Source: Amylostereum areolatum | Lineage: Eukaryota; Basidiomycota; Agaricomycetes; Russulales; Stereaceae | NCBI GenBank assembly: GCA_012932865.1 | Contig: SAXG01000060.1 | Location: 209,531 to 273,530 of the forward strand | Length of the DNA: 64,000 nucleotides | Direction of reading: 5' to 3' | Part shown: in pieces, positions 1-12,591 of the stretch | How positions within the stretch are numbered: position 1 is the stretch's first letter | How the letters are laid out: every line of letters starts with the position of its first letter | Made by a program: the position numbers and the translations under genes | Notes under the pieces: model-generated | What the model was told of the DNA's origin: nothing | The model's input: only the letters and a program-made list of their open reading frames with translations | The model's database searches: none

Positions 1-728
1 CCCCACTGTGACGAGGTTCGGGTTTGACGTGTTTCGCGGGAGGGCCCTTCTTGACGGCGGCCTGGACAGTCGGCGGGGTTCCAGACTGACCGCGTGCGGG
101 GCGTCCCCCATTGTTCGAGGTGGTGTCGTTGGCCGTCGGAGCCGTCGGAGCGGGCGGGGTCGGAGGTGCAGGGTCGGGGATAGATGTCGACAGAGGGGGA
201 GGGAAGGAAGGATTGTCGGGGGCGGGAGTAGACATCTGGGAGGCATGGCCCTTCTTGTTCTTCTTCCACATGTCTGCTAAAGTCAGAAACCAGATGGAAA
301 GTCACAAAAAAGAACGTACTGGGCTCGGTCCACCACATGGGGCCAACATCTCCTGCCCAGTCGCGTCGGTAAAGTGACATGTCGAAGTTATCGAGCTTCT
401 CCGTGATAACTGCGGCCTCTGAGTCGTCGGAGATGTTGTGGTAGAAGGTGTCGAGGAATGCTGGGTAGGTCTCCATGCCCATTGCAGAGAGCTCGGCGCC
501 GATCACGTCCAGACAGTCCTCCTGTGTGTCGACTGTGAGCCGATCATCGTACAAGATGAAATCACGACACACCTGCATTTTGCAGAGAGAATTCCAGAAC
601 CTGGAAGACGGTGTGCGTGTCCCGCGCTCGCGGAACGCCTTCAGCGCCAGAAACAAAGCCTTCTCCTGTTGAAGAACGGTGTCGGAGAACTTGTACCGGT
701 CCAGGTCGATGGCCGCGCGAGGTGGCAT
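1..728 (-). CDS. Hypothetical protein, partial (runs off the window start)
   Basis: I do not recognise this protein. On the minus strand an ATG at 728 opens a reading frame (begins MPPRAAIDLDRYKFSD) that continues to about 319, where an intron of about 43 nt (319 to 277, GTACGT...TTTAG) joins a second exon beginning DMWKKNKKGHASQ. The second exon becomes rich in Pro, Thr and Ala and runs off the window edge. The first exon has many aromatic and acidic residues and looks like a folded domain; the second looks disordered. It is divergent from the gene at 999, with about 270 bp between the starts. The 3' end is missing, so function cannot be judged. It may be cargo of the adjacent KDZ element, but that is inference from position and shared short motifs only. 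Confidence 0.45.
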   Translation of the reverse strand, partial: MPPRAAIDLDRYKFSDTVLQQEKALFLALKAFRERGTRTPSSRFWNSLCKMQVCRDFILYDDRLTVDTQEDCLDVIGAELSAMGMETYPAFLDTFYHNISDDSEAAVITEKLDNFDMSLYRRDWAGDVGPMWWTEPSTFFFVTFHLVSDFSRHVEEEQEGPCLPDVYSRPRQSFLPSPSVDIYPRPCTSDPARSDGSDGQRHHLEQWGTPRTRSVWNPADCPGRRQEGPSRETRQTRTSSQW

Positions 729-998
729 AGTCGTAGAGCGAGTAGGGGGACGAGGAGGGCGAGGCGCGAGTGGAATGTCGAAAGAAAGAAGAGAAAATAG
801 TGTAACGTCAACCGCAGCCTAGCCGAAGTTCCCACGGTTCACGTGAGTGATGCGTCAGCATGACAAGTCCGTTTTTCCTTGTGTTCTTTCTTTCTTTTCA
901 CCTTCACCATCTGTCCTGCTATACATCCACGACGGGCTGCTAACACAGGTGAGTGTGCACACCTTACTCCCTTTCTCCGTTAATCTATCTAGGTCATC

Positions 999-1560
999 AT
1001 GTCCGACCACGACTCCGATTCCGACTCGTCCGACGGCTCCGACGACGTCATCATTCCTCCGCAACGACGGCAACTTCGATTTCCTACCTTTGCAAGTTCG
1101 CCGTCGACTAGCGGTGGTGAAGAACAGTCCCCTCCGAGCTCAGCACAAGTGAACAACCCTGCACCCGACGTTGTTGACGATCGAGAAGCACGATTCGAAG
1201 CTTTTGCCCGGTCGTTCCCTCCCTCAATACGACAGAGACCACTCTCTCTTCCGATGACCAGAGATGAAGCACTCGCGCGTACACCAAGCCCTCTCACGGA
1301 GTCGGTGTCGTCAAATAGCTCTGAAGACTCGTTGGTTGAGGCCTTGCCTTCATTGGACGACCCTCCTCCTTCTCGCTCCCCTCCCGTCGCATCACCCCAC
1401 AATCAGGGACATCAAAAACGAAGGATATCGAGTCCGAGGAGTCGGGATGCCAAGCGTGCACGATCTGGTGCATTGTGCGCCTTCCTTTTCTTTCATCTTA
1501 CAACTCACCAATTTCTTAGATGAGTCGGAGCCAGCGTCGGAGGCGACCTCGAGTGCGTGA
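999..1560 (+). CDS. Hypothetical Ser/Asp-rich protein, two exons
   Basis: Not a recognised family. The frame opens with MSDHDSDSDSSDGSDD and is rich in Ser, Pro, Asp and Arg, with a basic KRRISS...KRARS stretch that could act as a nuclear localisation signal. A 52-nt intron at 1468-1519 (GTGCATT...TTCTTAG) joins a short last exon ending EATSSA and a stop at 1558-1560; without this splice the frame runs into a pyrimidine-rich stretch. The protein would be about 170 residues and largely disordered. It lies between a divergent partial gene and the convergent KDZ transposase, only about 28 bp from the transposase stop, so the two genes end almost back to back. Alternative: an accessory gene of the KDZ element. 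Confidence 0.45.
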
Positions 1561-1587
1561 AATCGAATGGGTGCATGTATTATACAT

Positions 1588-4500
1588 TTATACCATGCAC
1601 TGAGAATACAGCTTCCGCTTCTTCTTGTAATCCCCTCCACACTGCGATTTGGCGTGATGCGTAGCATGCCTGTCCTGTATTACCATTTTGACTGGCTTTG
1701 TCTTGGATGCGGGACCACTGGTCCGTCTTGTATCTATGGAATCGTATGGTGTTCTCCATTTGCGCGCGAACTCTACCAATCTGTTCCGTGGTCCGATCAA
1801 GATTGGCCTTGGAACGTAGTAAGTTGACACGGAGGACTAGTAGAGAAATCAGTGTGAATGTGTTGATGTTTAGGCGTATACCCTACACTCTTCCTTCCAC
1901 GTTGGGTCCGATGAATCCTCCGAAGGACGGTCCATGCGCCAAAACCAGGCCAGTTGGTTACGCGATGAATGAGGATTTGACGGATCGACAATTGCGGTGC
2001 TTGCTTGAAGGTCCTCCTTTGTGAGTACTTTGAAACGGTTCAGTAACTCTGGGGTGGGGTTGAGCCTTTGGAGTGCTTTGTGGGCATCCATGTAGACTTG
2101 AACATGTTGTCGGAGGTTACCCAATGAATTGTGAACCACAGAGTAGGCACGGGTGACAGCTCTTTGTGTCGACGCAGGTCGTACGCCTGTCCGATATTGA
2201 TACGAAAGAACACCGACCGCATCTCGGATATGTCCAAGCGAGTCATTGAGGACACCTATCCAAAGCTCCCGTTCCTCCTCTACAATGTGACGGTTTCTTT
2301 CGTCCGATCGCCAAGCTTCTGGCATTGCGGATGGAAGCATAACTGAACGTTGCTCCACGGGAACATTTGGCGTCTGCTCGGGGTCCGAAGGCTCCGACAC
2401 TGGGAGGAGTTCAATTTCTCCAACTTCGTCAAGGTGTGGAATAAAATTGGAGGTAGCACGGAGCCCATCGCGACCAATGTGAGCCCGTACACTGGCGTTA
2501 AACGATTGGATCTGTTTTAGAAGCTTGGACTGGCGACCAGAGATTGTCAAAGCATCTTGGCTGGGCCTTCGGATTTCTGCTTGAAGTGTCAGCCTGTATC
2601 AGATGTTGTTGAAGTCCTGGAACAAACAGTGCAGTGGGAAAGGCATACTGTGCTGCTCGTAACTTGATCCCGGTTGCGAGCCATTTGATACGTTCTCCCC
2701 CACCCAACGCCTTCTCTTTCTCTGTCAAAGCCATCTGCTGAGCTCGTTGTCCTGGCGCTATTTTATGTAACGGTCAGTGGAACGCTCAGATGTTGACATA
2801 TAAGTGTCGAGGTCTTACCGAGTTGTATACGGACATCGAATATGGCCATTTTATCACGACGTGTTTCTCTACATGCCAAGGCATCCTCCATTTCTTCAAG
2901 CCATGTGTTTTTCTGCTCTGGTGTTGTTTGACGACATAAGTCCTCGTAATACTGCGTGTGGTCGGGGAGATTATGTTCCGCATCTCGGAGTCGGCGGTCC
3001 AACATAGCGGCTAAAGGAGGGATATGTTACATGTATAGCAAAGGTATACATCATTGACGTACGCATTCCGATGGTTTTTTTCCAGTTTGAGTATAGCATA
3101 TGCCAATTGAGATTCTCCTCGCGTGCGGCTGGAGTCATACTTCTGGAGTTGCGAGAGGCTGGATTGAGAAATGACCATAGCGTCTCCACAATCTCCCCGT
3201 CAATATACCCAACACCTGGGATGAATACAGGTGCAAATTTGGGGGAGCACGCGTCGACATGACCATGGACATGCCACACTCCGATGCCTTGAATGAGCTC
3301 TAAGTCAGGAGGAAAGTCGAGATACTTGCTCCCGTCGACTCTTTGTCGGAGATGAATGCCATACTGGCACATGATATCGTACAGTGCGAGGACTTTGGAT
3401 AGGCCCTTTATGTTGTGTTTGAAGGTGCTGCACAATGCATAGTCGACGTTTGCTTGTCTAAATTTGGTCGGTCGGAGGACGTCGGAGGAGATCGGACCTA
3501 ACATCGTGTACTCACCTTTCGCCTTTTTGCAAGTTTACAGTTCCGAGAGGAAACCAAGCGCCATGATCACCACATGCAACTGACATAACTCCAGAGACAT
3601 CACAGCCTTTGTGTTCAGAATCTGCTTGCAACACAGCACGATGGTTTACGCATTTGACCTTGCTTGTCTGCGACATTCCTTGCATGAAAAACCGATTCCA
3701 GATGGAGAATATTGAAACTCACTTTTGTCTCTTGAGCAAGTTTCAGATGTGTCATGTATCGTGCCTCTGGTACAAAAAAGGCGGTACCATGTCCCAGTCG
3801 GACCTCCCGCTCCGATGGTGTTGCGGTGATGGCATGTTGTGCACTATAGTTTCCGTCGAGCGCACTGGTACCTATATACTTGAATCTAAAAGTGGATTAG
3901 GTATAGTTCTAGGTGAATGCACATTGATATGTCTCACTGGTCAGGATCGTCTTTCCATGTGGGTTTCAAATTGATTCCTGGCTGGGGACATGCTGGACAG
4001 AAAATTGAAAGCTGCCCTGGTTTGAGCGCCTTGGAGGTGTTCCAAGCTCCGAAACGTTTCAGCAACGTCAAATGTCGGAATTGTCGGTTCACACGTCCCA
4101 ATTCGTTTACTCGGTTCTAGAATGAGTATCTCAGTCTGTCATTTGCAACTGAATGTAAGGAATACGCACTGGAATTTTGTGAGGGGAAACACGAGAAGTT
4201 TTTACTTTGAGGCGATTGTAGAAAGAGCTGATTGTAGTGTTTGAGTTGAGGTTTTCATCGCTGGCATCATCAAGCAGAGATGTTGTAAAGGCAGTTTTAG
4301 GGGTCTTGACGCTAGCTGGATACAACCCCAGCTTCAACAACTGTAGGTCTGCACTAGCAGCACCTGGACAATCACAGAAATGGACGCCCATTTGATGGAT
4401 GCCAGTAGAGTGTGCTAGAACCATCATTCGGTTTCCAAGAGCGTCATGGAATCCAGGAGCACCAGGATCAGGAACTGCTGCAGGAAGGATGTTGTCCACC

Positions 4501-5435
4501 TCGAAGTCCTCCTCGTCTTCAGCACATTGTGCACCACCTAGAAATCTGGGATGAGACGGAGAGGGTGTAGGTGTCGGAAGTGACTGGGGGGTGCTTTGGT
4601 AATCAGCCGTGTTTTCTGCAGGCTCCCTAGAATCTGGAGGAGGTGTCGGATCAGGTGTTGGTAGGAGTGTTGGGTTCGTCGGAGTATAGGGACGCGGTGT
4701 CGGAGGGGTATCAGGTAGGGTCAAATGGGAAGCACAGGGTGTCGTTGGAGTGGATAAAGTCTGGGGGGTAGGCGTGACATTGGTTGTTGACTTCGCATGA
4801 TCTTGTGGGCAGGGTTTACCACCATGTCCTAAAGAAATGAACACTCCTACATCTCGGAGCCAACCATCTGTGAACTTGTCTCCATCCCATCGTTGCACAC
4901 GGTGAAATGGGTGGCGCATGTGTTCTTGGCGAAGGCAGTGGGCACAGACATTGGGAGTGCCGAAGCATTGTTTGCAACGCCAGTTCGCGTCTCCGATGCC
5001 GCAGTCGAAGCACTTGTCAGAGATCGGAGCCTCAAGACTAAGAAGAACTGATAAGAACAGTGGAGCGCGGGCCTTCCACTCTTTCATAAGGTCATTCTGG
5101 GTCTTTATAGATGTCGTAAGAAGAAGAAATAAAGAGAAAAAAGTATGACACACCTTGCCAGCTCGACGAGGAAACAAGGGCAAAGGTTGTATGTTAGTCT
5201 GCCACTGGTCATTGAGGTCAAGACCAATCCCATCGATATTGGGAGTATAGTCGGTTAGTGATGTGCGCCTGTTGGTGATGGTGCGCGTTCGTTTTTCAAG
5301 GTTGAGTTTGTTGGGGGCAGGTCGCTTGACCTTATCGATGACGGGGCGATGTCGAAATACGCGTGTTCCATACCAGTTTATTTTTGCTGTGTTCTGTGTG
5401 ATACGGGATTGGGTGATTATAGTTGTTCTTCCCAT
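1588..5435 (-). CDS. KDZ (Kyakuja-Dileera-Zisupton) family transposase with CxC2 cysteine cluster
   Basis: This is a DDE-type DNA transposase of the KDZ superfamily. The proposed start is the ATG at 5435 (MGRTTIITQS); an upstream in-frame ATG exists at 5507. Reading down the minus strand: a C-x2-C zinc-binding cluster (CFDCG...CKQC...CAHC) near 4,830-5,010; a Pro/Thr-rich linker; the CxC2 block with HFCDCPGA and LYPAS near 4,200-4,410; then CPACPQPGINL (near 3,990), DGNY (near 3,880), GVMSVACGDHG (near 3,570-3,600), YDIMCQYG (near 3,360) and WHVHGHVDAC...GEIVETLWSFLN (near 3,170-3,290), which are the KDZ core motifs in order. Plausible 45-80-nt introns connect all blocks. A last intron of 45 nt (GTATAC...CTACTAG, near 1,870-1,830) leads to a basic C-terminus with the stop at 1588. 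I saw no disabling change, so the gene may be intact. Confidence 0.85.
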
Positions 5436-5794
5436 AACTGAAAGAGAAGAGGATGAGAGACAAGGTAGATGGGAGATGAGAGGGACGTAGAATGATGTAG
5501 AGGACAAATGGAAGAGTGTGATGGTTTATTTGATGACACTTAATCACATGGATGATGAAATATCAATAAGGGATATTATGTCCGTCGGAGTGGTCGGACC
5601 CGTCAGGAACGTCGGAGATGATGGACACGTCGGAGGTGTCTGAACTATCCGACAGTATGAGAAGATACTCTCCGATGATTACCGGCCCTCGTGGGCCCAT
5701 GTGTAACATCACACCCTATGGGCCCACCATGGGGTATGTGTTGCTAACACGCTAGTAGACTTGTGAATTATGTGTTGACAACAAGTCTATTTGA
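5436..5794. other. Intergenic; end of the TCGGA-rich zone
   Basis: No gene seen. Positions 5,580-5,680 carry several copies of the hexamer GTCGGA or TCCGAC on both strands, the same short motif that recurs through 1-5,680. From about 5,690 the motif stops and the sequence turns to short palindromic stretches such as GGGCCC repeated at about 5,694 and 5,721, and GTGTTGCTAACAC. An edge of the KDZ element may lie here, but no terminal repeat or 8-bp duplication was identified. Confidence 0.3.
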
Positions 5795-8700
5795 CTAAGT
5801 TATGTGCTGGCTAAAGTGAGCTACAAATTTGTGTGCATCGGGTACAAGTTCTGTGAGTTTGGTTGTTGCTAATGGAACTGGAAGTTTCTATGTGAATGGC
5901 AAGTGGGGTTATAATTTAGTTAGTCTGGTGAAATTGAGGCTCACCTTGCACCATGGCAGCAAATCTACCATATTTTCCCGAGCAATGTGGGCAGAGTTGA
6001 TCAGACTCATCACTTCAAGCCAATAGAGGAACTTGGTCTCTAGTAGCTCGGTCACTTCATCGACCCAGAAAGATGAAGGAGATGTCTCTTTGAGGTGTTG
6101 CACCCAATACAATGATGAATATGTGACACCAGATGCACCTAGCCTGGAGACAACATCCTCAGAAATAGTGTCATCATTAAGCTTATAGGATGTCTGAATA
6201 TTTCCCATATTAAAGTGCAGTCCATGTTTCAGAATGCCTAGTGTAGCAGCAGCTAAGCAATCATGCATCATAGACAAATCAATGTAAAACTCTCCACTTC
6301 GCTGATCCAGCAGAAAATCTTGAAATGATATGTGTCGAGGAATGACTGGCTCATCTGTGTTATCCACACCTTTTAGCAATGATCCCATGAAATTGAGCAC
6401 CTCATTGACATTGTGTCTAGACAGTGATTTTCTTGAGTGGGCAGTGCTTCTCTCAAGAGCACCATGTTGTTCAAGACAGTTTAAGATTCCTATGGGCAGT
6501 GGAGTGAATATAGTGAATATCATAGCCATGACCTCTTTAAACGCATCTAGGCCACTTCTATCATCCTTGAACATATCAGTCAAAATTTGCTTGTATACAT
6601 CATCTAGTGTTCCTAAAAAGGACAGGCTATACTGGAACCGCTTCTTTATATTTGTTCCCACTGTATCTCTCTGAATGTATGCACAGGTGACATATGCCCA
6701 CTGGAAGATACCCCCAGCCTTCTCTATCAGAGTGGCAGAGTTTCCTGGCGACAGGGTAGGAAGCATGGAATGAATGAATGTTGATATATCACTGTCTGTA
6801 TCATCCTTGGATATGCAGTCCATGTCACAGTGCTTGATAGATGCAGAGGTTTGAATGGTCTTAAGAACATCATGTTCTGGCCGTGACGAGACCAAAATCC
6901 GGACGTTAGATGACAGTGCAGTACATTCATTCGACAAAATTCTCAGCAAAGCTTCTCGTGAGTGAGCATCTCCACTCTCATCCAGAGCATCAATTACAAT
7001 CACAAGAGGTCCAGAGAACACAAGGGAGCTAAGAGCTTGTTTGAAACAGCTGAACTGGATCATGAGGTTTAATGAGGTTCATTCTGATCTGTTGTCTTTC
7101 ACAGCCTCAAGAAGAGCCGCACAGAAAGCCCTATCCTTGTCCGCAAGGTCACAAGACATAGTAGAAAACAGCCTATCCAGCCCAAGCTCGCGCTGGCCAC
7201 GGCGAAAACAAAATGAAGATCCAAGACGCTCGAGAGCATGAAAGCGAGAAGCTACACTGTGAATGATGGCAGACTTTCCGGCACCAGCACCGCCTGTAAG
7301 GAGACATACACGAGGGGCATCCTCTGAGTTAATCCAGTTTGATATTTCGTCGAGAATACCCGTGCGTGTGCCAGGGAAGCAGCCTTTCTCAGGATCGTAA
7401 TGTGCTCCCGCCGCATATGGCATCTCACACAAGAGTGAGCGTTGACCTGGAGACTTGTTGAGTATATTAGCGAACACGGAAGGTGAGACATACTGATATC
7501 CTGAACCACGTCTCGAGTTTCCTCCACGACACCAAGAACACGCATGACCGTGATTGTGGTGCGCGTGGTCACTCGGCCGTAGAACTCGTCCTTGAGCAAT
7601 GCGAGCTTGGTTGTGTATCCCTGGACTTCCGAGCGCGCGGACGAGAATATATGTTTGAGTGTGCGATGTGCTGAGCGAGAGTGTGAATGTTTTGATGGCT
7701 ACTGGTAGGCGGAACACATACCGAATCCCTTGGCCTTTGCATATTCCGCAATAAAATAAGCACACTCCGTGACCTGCTGTGCGATGCGTGCGAGAACCTT
7801 GGTCTTTCCCAGGTCTACTTGTTCCCGCTGAACATCCCAAGTGATGTCCAAGATCGTCGTTACAGACTTGAGGAGGTCGAGGACGCTGCCGTCGAGCTCA
7901 CTTTGTCCTTGGATGACCTATCCTGAAACTCAGACCACGGCCGTCACGCTGCAAGACATCGCGTGACGTACCTTCGGAATGGCGGACAAAATCGTCCACG
8001 CCATCTTCGCGTAGGGATGAACCTGGAAAAACAGTATCAGCTATCGGCAAACGCGGAAAGGGTTCGATGCGACAAACCTCAGCAATCTTGTCGACAACCT
8101 CGGTGAATATCCCGATCTTAGAGACGACATCGGACAGCATCGATGACCATGTGTCATTGGCCCGGTTCACATCGTCGATGCCGAACTCCGTAACCTGCCA
8201 GCGAGTGGTATCCGAGAGCGTATGCATCCCGGCCGACGACTTATTCGCATCGGCCAGAGCTGCTTGGGCTTTCTTTACTGGGTCTTCAGCTGGCGTATCG
8301 TGTACTGGTGCATCTGGTGTCGAGATGTCGTGCATCGAGGCGACCTGCATCCGACCGCCCACCGCTGCATCGGCATTGATTTCGAATATGAGTTTGGCAA
8401 AGGAGGACGATCCGTTCAGCTGGTACAAGAGCGCGGGGGATGCTGGGGACGACGTCGGGGCGGGCGCTAGACTAAAAAGGACGAATGAAGACGCACTGCT
8501 GCTCCGGGATTCGTGGAGGAGGGACGAAAGCGTAGCTTCGACCTGGCCGAGAGACTCGTCGCTTTTGCGATGGCAAGCGAAGACCTCTAGCTTGACGGCG
8601 GCCGAGAGCGCAACTTGGGGACTTGCGATCGCGCGCGGCTGTTGTCAGCAGAGAAGATGAAGCACGGATACGAATGGTACGCACAAAGACAGGTCCTTCC

Positions 8701-8968
8701 CCCATGCCACCGTTCCCGACGTCGCCTTCGCATCGCGAGTCCGCTCAGTCCTATCCCCCACCATGACAGCCACAAACAGCTTCCTCCGGCGCAACCATGT
8801 CTTCTTCATAGCCGGTAAGTTGATGACGGTGGACACTGAAAGAGCACTGTGAGCATATCGTATCGGGTAGGAAGAGAGGGGATTCAACGTGCCTTTGATG
8901 TTTGCATTGACGAGAGCGCCACCGCCCTCCGGAGGACCAGAGGGTATAATAGAATCACTGCAAGACAC
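5795..8968 (-). CDS. NACHT-type STAND NTPase with N-terminal C2-like domain
   Basis: A fungal NLR-like signalling NTPase. The first exon starts at an ATG at 8968. The next blocks (LRRRKLFVAV...WGKDLSF, then VKLEVFACHR) match the C2-like fold seen at the N-terminus of many basidiomycete NACHT proteins. A helical region follows (WSSMLSDVVSKIGIFTEVVD) and the signature HPYAKMAW near 8,010-7,975. The Walker A motif GGAGAGKS is at about 7,270-7,296, Walker B VIVIDALDES near 6,970-7,000 and the sensor SSRPEHD near 6,890. Introns of about 45-95 nt separate the exons. The last intron (GTGAGCC...CACATAG) leads to a short exon ending DAHKFVAHFSQHIT and a stop at 5795. Family members usually continue into WD40, TPR or ankyrin repeats; none is present here, so the sensor is missing or lost. 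NLR-like proteins act in fungal self/non-self recognition. Confidence 0.75.
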
Positions 8969-11900
8969 GCATCAGCACAGACCCATCGCATAGAAGCCTC
9001 GAAGAAACGCACGGAGCACCCGAAGAATCCATTGGGATGTGCTTTTGCTTTTGTTTGGGAGACGGTAGATGGTTTGAGGTTTGCTTGAGTGATATCGAGG
9101 TCGTGGTAAGCAGCAAAGGCGAGGAGCCTCGAGACACGCGCGCAGGGCACGGGCCCTAACCACCACCTTCCTCTCTTTCTTTCCAAGGACCCGCGCTCTT
9201 CCTCATCATTCATCTCTATCAATGTCAGTCGCCATTGCGCGATGTATTTATTACAGTCCCCGCCGTCTTCTCATCTTATGGCTGTTCTCGACAAGACCGG
9301 ACGAAGTAGACTGTGCGTGGGGCGAATGGAGGGAGTTGGTCGATGGCCGTTCTATTGGTACGTTTCATTCTACGCTATACTCTCTATCACCTTACCCGTC
9401 CCAGGCGACGTCGAATCTTGACAATGCATGTTCAGGTGTCGGTTACTATCAGCGCGCAACCCTTCCCTGCATTCCAATCCTCGCGCGTCTCAAGCCCAAT
9501 ATTTTCTCCAAGTCCATCCCACTCTGCCTTCTCTACCGTGGATCTCCCAGCCAGCACGGAGCGCGGAATCGCGACCCCTTCTTCGCAAGCTACCACTCAC
9601 CTTCGATCACGGCTGGAGGCCCCTTGGCTGTGGGCATAATAGCGCTCAAGTTCAACGTTCAATACGCGCGCTCTTGGATCGCCAGTGTGTTGGTATGCTT
9701 CTCACTCACGCATTCCTACTGATGCCTTTATTCATCGTTCGTTCTTGATACATCTCAACGACGCCAAACCCGCGCGTGGAGAATGTGGAGCCAACGACGC
9801 GGCGTGCGACCTCGGTTTCGTTCGTTTCTTCCGTTCTACTTACGTGCCCCCGTTAGATTCTGCGGCAGGAGATATGGCTCGGGCGAGGAGGGTGTACGGC
9901 GCGAACCCAGAGGTGCGCATATATGCATTTTTGCCCTTCCCAATACTCACGCAATCTAATAGGATGACGCTGCATCTCACGCGGCGCGGGACGGCGGGAT
10001 AGCACGCATCAAGAGGAGTCCGTCCGCCTCAGAATGCCGCTGAATGCTCTTGGAGCTCCGAGCGCTGACCGAGGTGTGTTTTCTGGGTGTTTTCGTTTCG
10101 GTCGGGCGCTCGCTGACGCGGCATCGCTCATCCACGTAGCCATGACCTTACGACTCTTCGCGCCGTCTCTCCTTCTAAAACTCAAGCTGGCGTCCTGTTT
10201 CTGATTTCCTGGGAGTTTTCCGTCCCTAATCGATGACACCGGCGGGTCGGATGATCCATTCTCGTTGACGAGTCGGTGCATCTGCGAGAGTTGGGTTACT
10301 TGGGAACATGGCGGTTGCGGGTACGTTCTGTTCCCCATCTCGCGTTTGCATAGACTCACATTCTCTGCAGATCAATGACGATCTTCCGGCTCTAATCCAG
10401 ACCCTGCCGTCGGGCAACGTCTGCCGCATGGTTGAGACCAAGGCAGGGAACTCAAGGCAAAGTTGACGATCGCGGCTATGGAACTGAATCCTCCAGGTGT
10501 GCTTTCCCCATTTTCTAGTTACGCTACTCCCTGACGGCGGGGACGTTCGCGCAGACTCCTCCCCTTTCCTCATCTCCTCCCTCCGAAGCCATCGCAATGT
10601 CTCTTTGACATAGGGTTGACCACAATCAGTAGGCGTGGACCTTGGAAGGGGCGACCAGCGATCGAGGCGAGGTAAGGGATGCTCTTCTACTATCTTTCTC
10701 CGGCGTCCTGACGTCTGAAATCCAGTCCTCCTTCGCAAGCCTGAAGGCTCGTGGACTCACACCCGGATCGATAACCTGACGCTCCGCAGTGGGTGCGTGG
10801 AGGGTTCGACCCCCGGAGTGATTTCTATCCGATCGTCGCGTATATATACGAGCGCAAAGGTGCGTCGTTCTTCGTGCTCGTCCTTTGTACCCGCCGAGCT
10901 TACAAATACCTTCTTGGGAGCACATGAACCTGCCAACTTGGACGAAAGAGGAGGCACGACGGTCGTTAGCCCGCTCATCAACGGCGCGCGCTGTACCCCG
11001 CCATCTTCGGCGTAGACACCATCCGTTTCGGTGAGCGTTGGGCTGGTCGTGAACGTGCCTCTCACCGGAGTTCGTTTGACGAACGCATACAGGCAACACG
11101 TCTTGAGGAACCTCGAGCGGTGAGCGCTGAGCAGGCTAGCCGCGGCAGTATATTCAACTCGTGGCTAGGAACAATGAATCTACAGTAACCACGGCCCACG
11201 CACAACCAGCCCACACTCCGTGCACGTACCCCAGCACCCGCACAACCAGCAACCAATGCGAGAACATCTGCCTCCCGCTCGCGCTAGATCGAAGCCGAGT
11301 ATGGCGGACACGGTGATCTGGAGGGGAAGGATGGTACCGATGATCTTGCGGTGGGCTGTCGTGCAGCTGGAGCGGTGAAGAGTTGTATGGAGGGAGAAAA
11401 GGGAGGGAAGTGAGCGGAGTGAGTGGAGGAATGGGAGACGACAGCGAAGGCGGTGTACGCACCCATCGACGACATCGTCGGGACTGGCCTAGTATAGTCC
11501 GAGCGTGAGTGGACGTGCGATGCGAAAGGGTTGAAACAGAACGCACCAGTATCACTAACGAAGGAAGGTGTGCACGTGCAAGAGGACACGGCCAGTCCTT
11601 GAGCTCTTGGGACCGCGGCGTTGATATCGGGGTTCGCTGGGCTTGGAAGAACCCTCGCAAACGTCATGGCCGGCCAAACACTGCGCCAGCTCGCCTTCGT
11701 CGGAGACTTTCCTTCTCTTTCCACGTCCACTACATCCAACATATTCAATCTGACCGCTCTCGCCGTATCCTCACCCTTGCTTGGCCCTCATCCCCCCGAT
11801 GTCTACCCATACTTTCTCAGACCCACGCTCACCCATCTCCTGTCGCCGCCCTTACTCCGACGTTCAATCTCGCCTCGACAACACTCCGATGTTCGGTGGA

Positions 11901-12314
11901 ACGCGCGGGCCTGATGTTCGTCGCGAACGTCGGAAATGGACGCCTGAGATCGTGGCAGGACTGTAGGTTCGGGGTGTTGGCTGATTATTCACTATAAGGG
12001 TTGCGAGGGGCTGCGGGGGGACTAGAGGGATCATAGGGATGTATCGACTCCATACGGACGGAAAGCCTTCGGGTTAGAGTTGCATGTTGCATGTAATGTT
12101 TCGCGATATTTCATTTCTATGTTTCACGCCGTACTCTAGGTACCATTGTAGAAGCAGGATGTCAGAAGATTTGAATCAAGGCGTTCGAACGACGAAGGTG
12201 GGGGATGCATACGAGGCCTGCCCGGCAAACGCCGTTCATGGCATCATCCCACTTTGCTTTCAGCCTCTTTCCGCAACCTACGTTATTCGTCCAAGTTCTC
12301 CTCCAAGGACCTCC
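8969..12314. other. No supported gene
   Basis: About 3.3 kb of mixed composition with many short overlapping frames on both strands. I found no conserved domain motif, no convincing exon chain and no repeat structure. Some short genes with many introns could be hidden here; transcript data would be needed to find them. Confidence 0.4.
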
Positions 12315-12591
12315 ATGAAACACCAGAACATGATATCAGTGAGTTGTTTGTTGTCGCACAATGGGCTGTAATCTGATTCACTGTCTCGTCGCCGCCAGCT
12401 ACCAGTCGAGCTCCAGATCAAGATCTTCCAGCACGCCACTCACGTCCCCAACCTCCTCGACGTCCTGCCCAACCCAAGCGACCCATTTCTCCCGAAATGC
12501 CCTTCCCAAAGCCTCCACATTTTTATCCGAGCCCTCTTTCGATCTTTGCCAACCCGCCGCGCGCTCCCGCTCGTCTGTCGCGCCTTGTCAT
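12315..12591 (+). pseudogene. F-box-like protein gene, cut off by an LTR
   Basis: A short first exon (MKHQNMIS) from the ATG at 12315 is followed by a 60-nt intron (12339-12398, GTGAGTT...GCCGCCAG) and an exon beginning LPVELQIKIFQHATHVPNLL. This matches the start of an F-box domain (LPxEL...IF), and the later FIRALFRSLPTRRALPLVCRAL resembles its second half. F-box proteins recruit substrates to SCF ubiquitin ligases. The frame reaches the first bases of an LTR at 12586 and stops at a TGA made by the LTR (12589-12591). The rest of the protein is absent to the right, where a Plavaka fragment follows, so the gene is truncated here, or the assembly skips from one locus to another. Confidence 0.55.

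Noticed and set aside
5690..5760. Possible terminal inverted repeat of the KDZ element
   Set aside because: Only short palindromic words were seen, and the other end could not be matched within the window.
8067..8660. 197-codon plus-strand frame
   Set aside because: It is antisense to the N-terminal exons of the NACHT gene, which show a coherent exon chain and family motifs.
9222..9748. Possible small gene(s) in overlapping plus-strand frames
   Set aside because: No motif, no consistent exon structure and no codon pattern different from the surrounding sequence.
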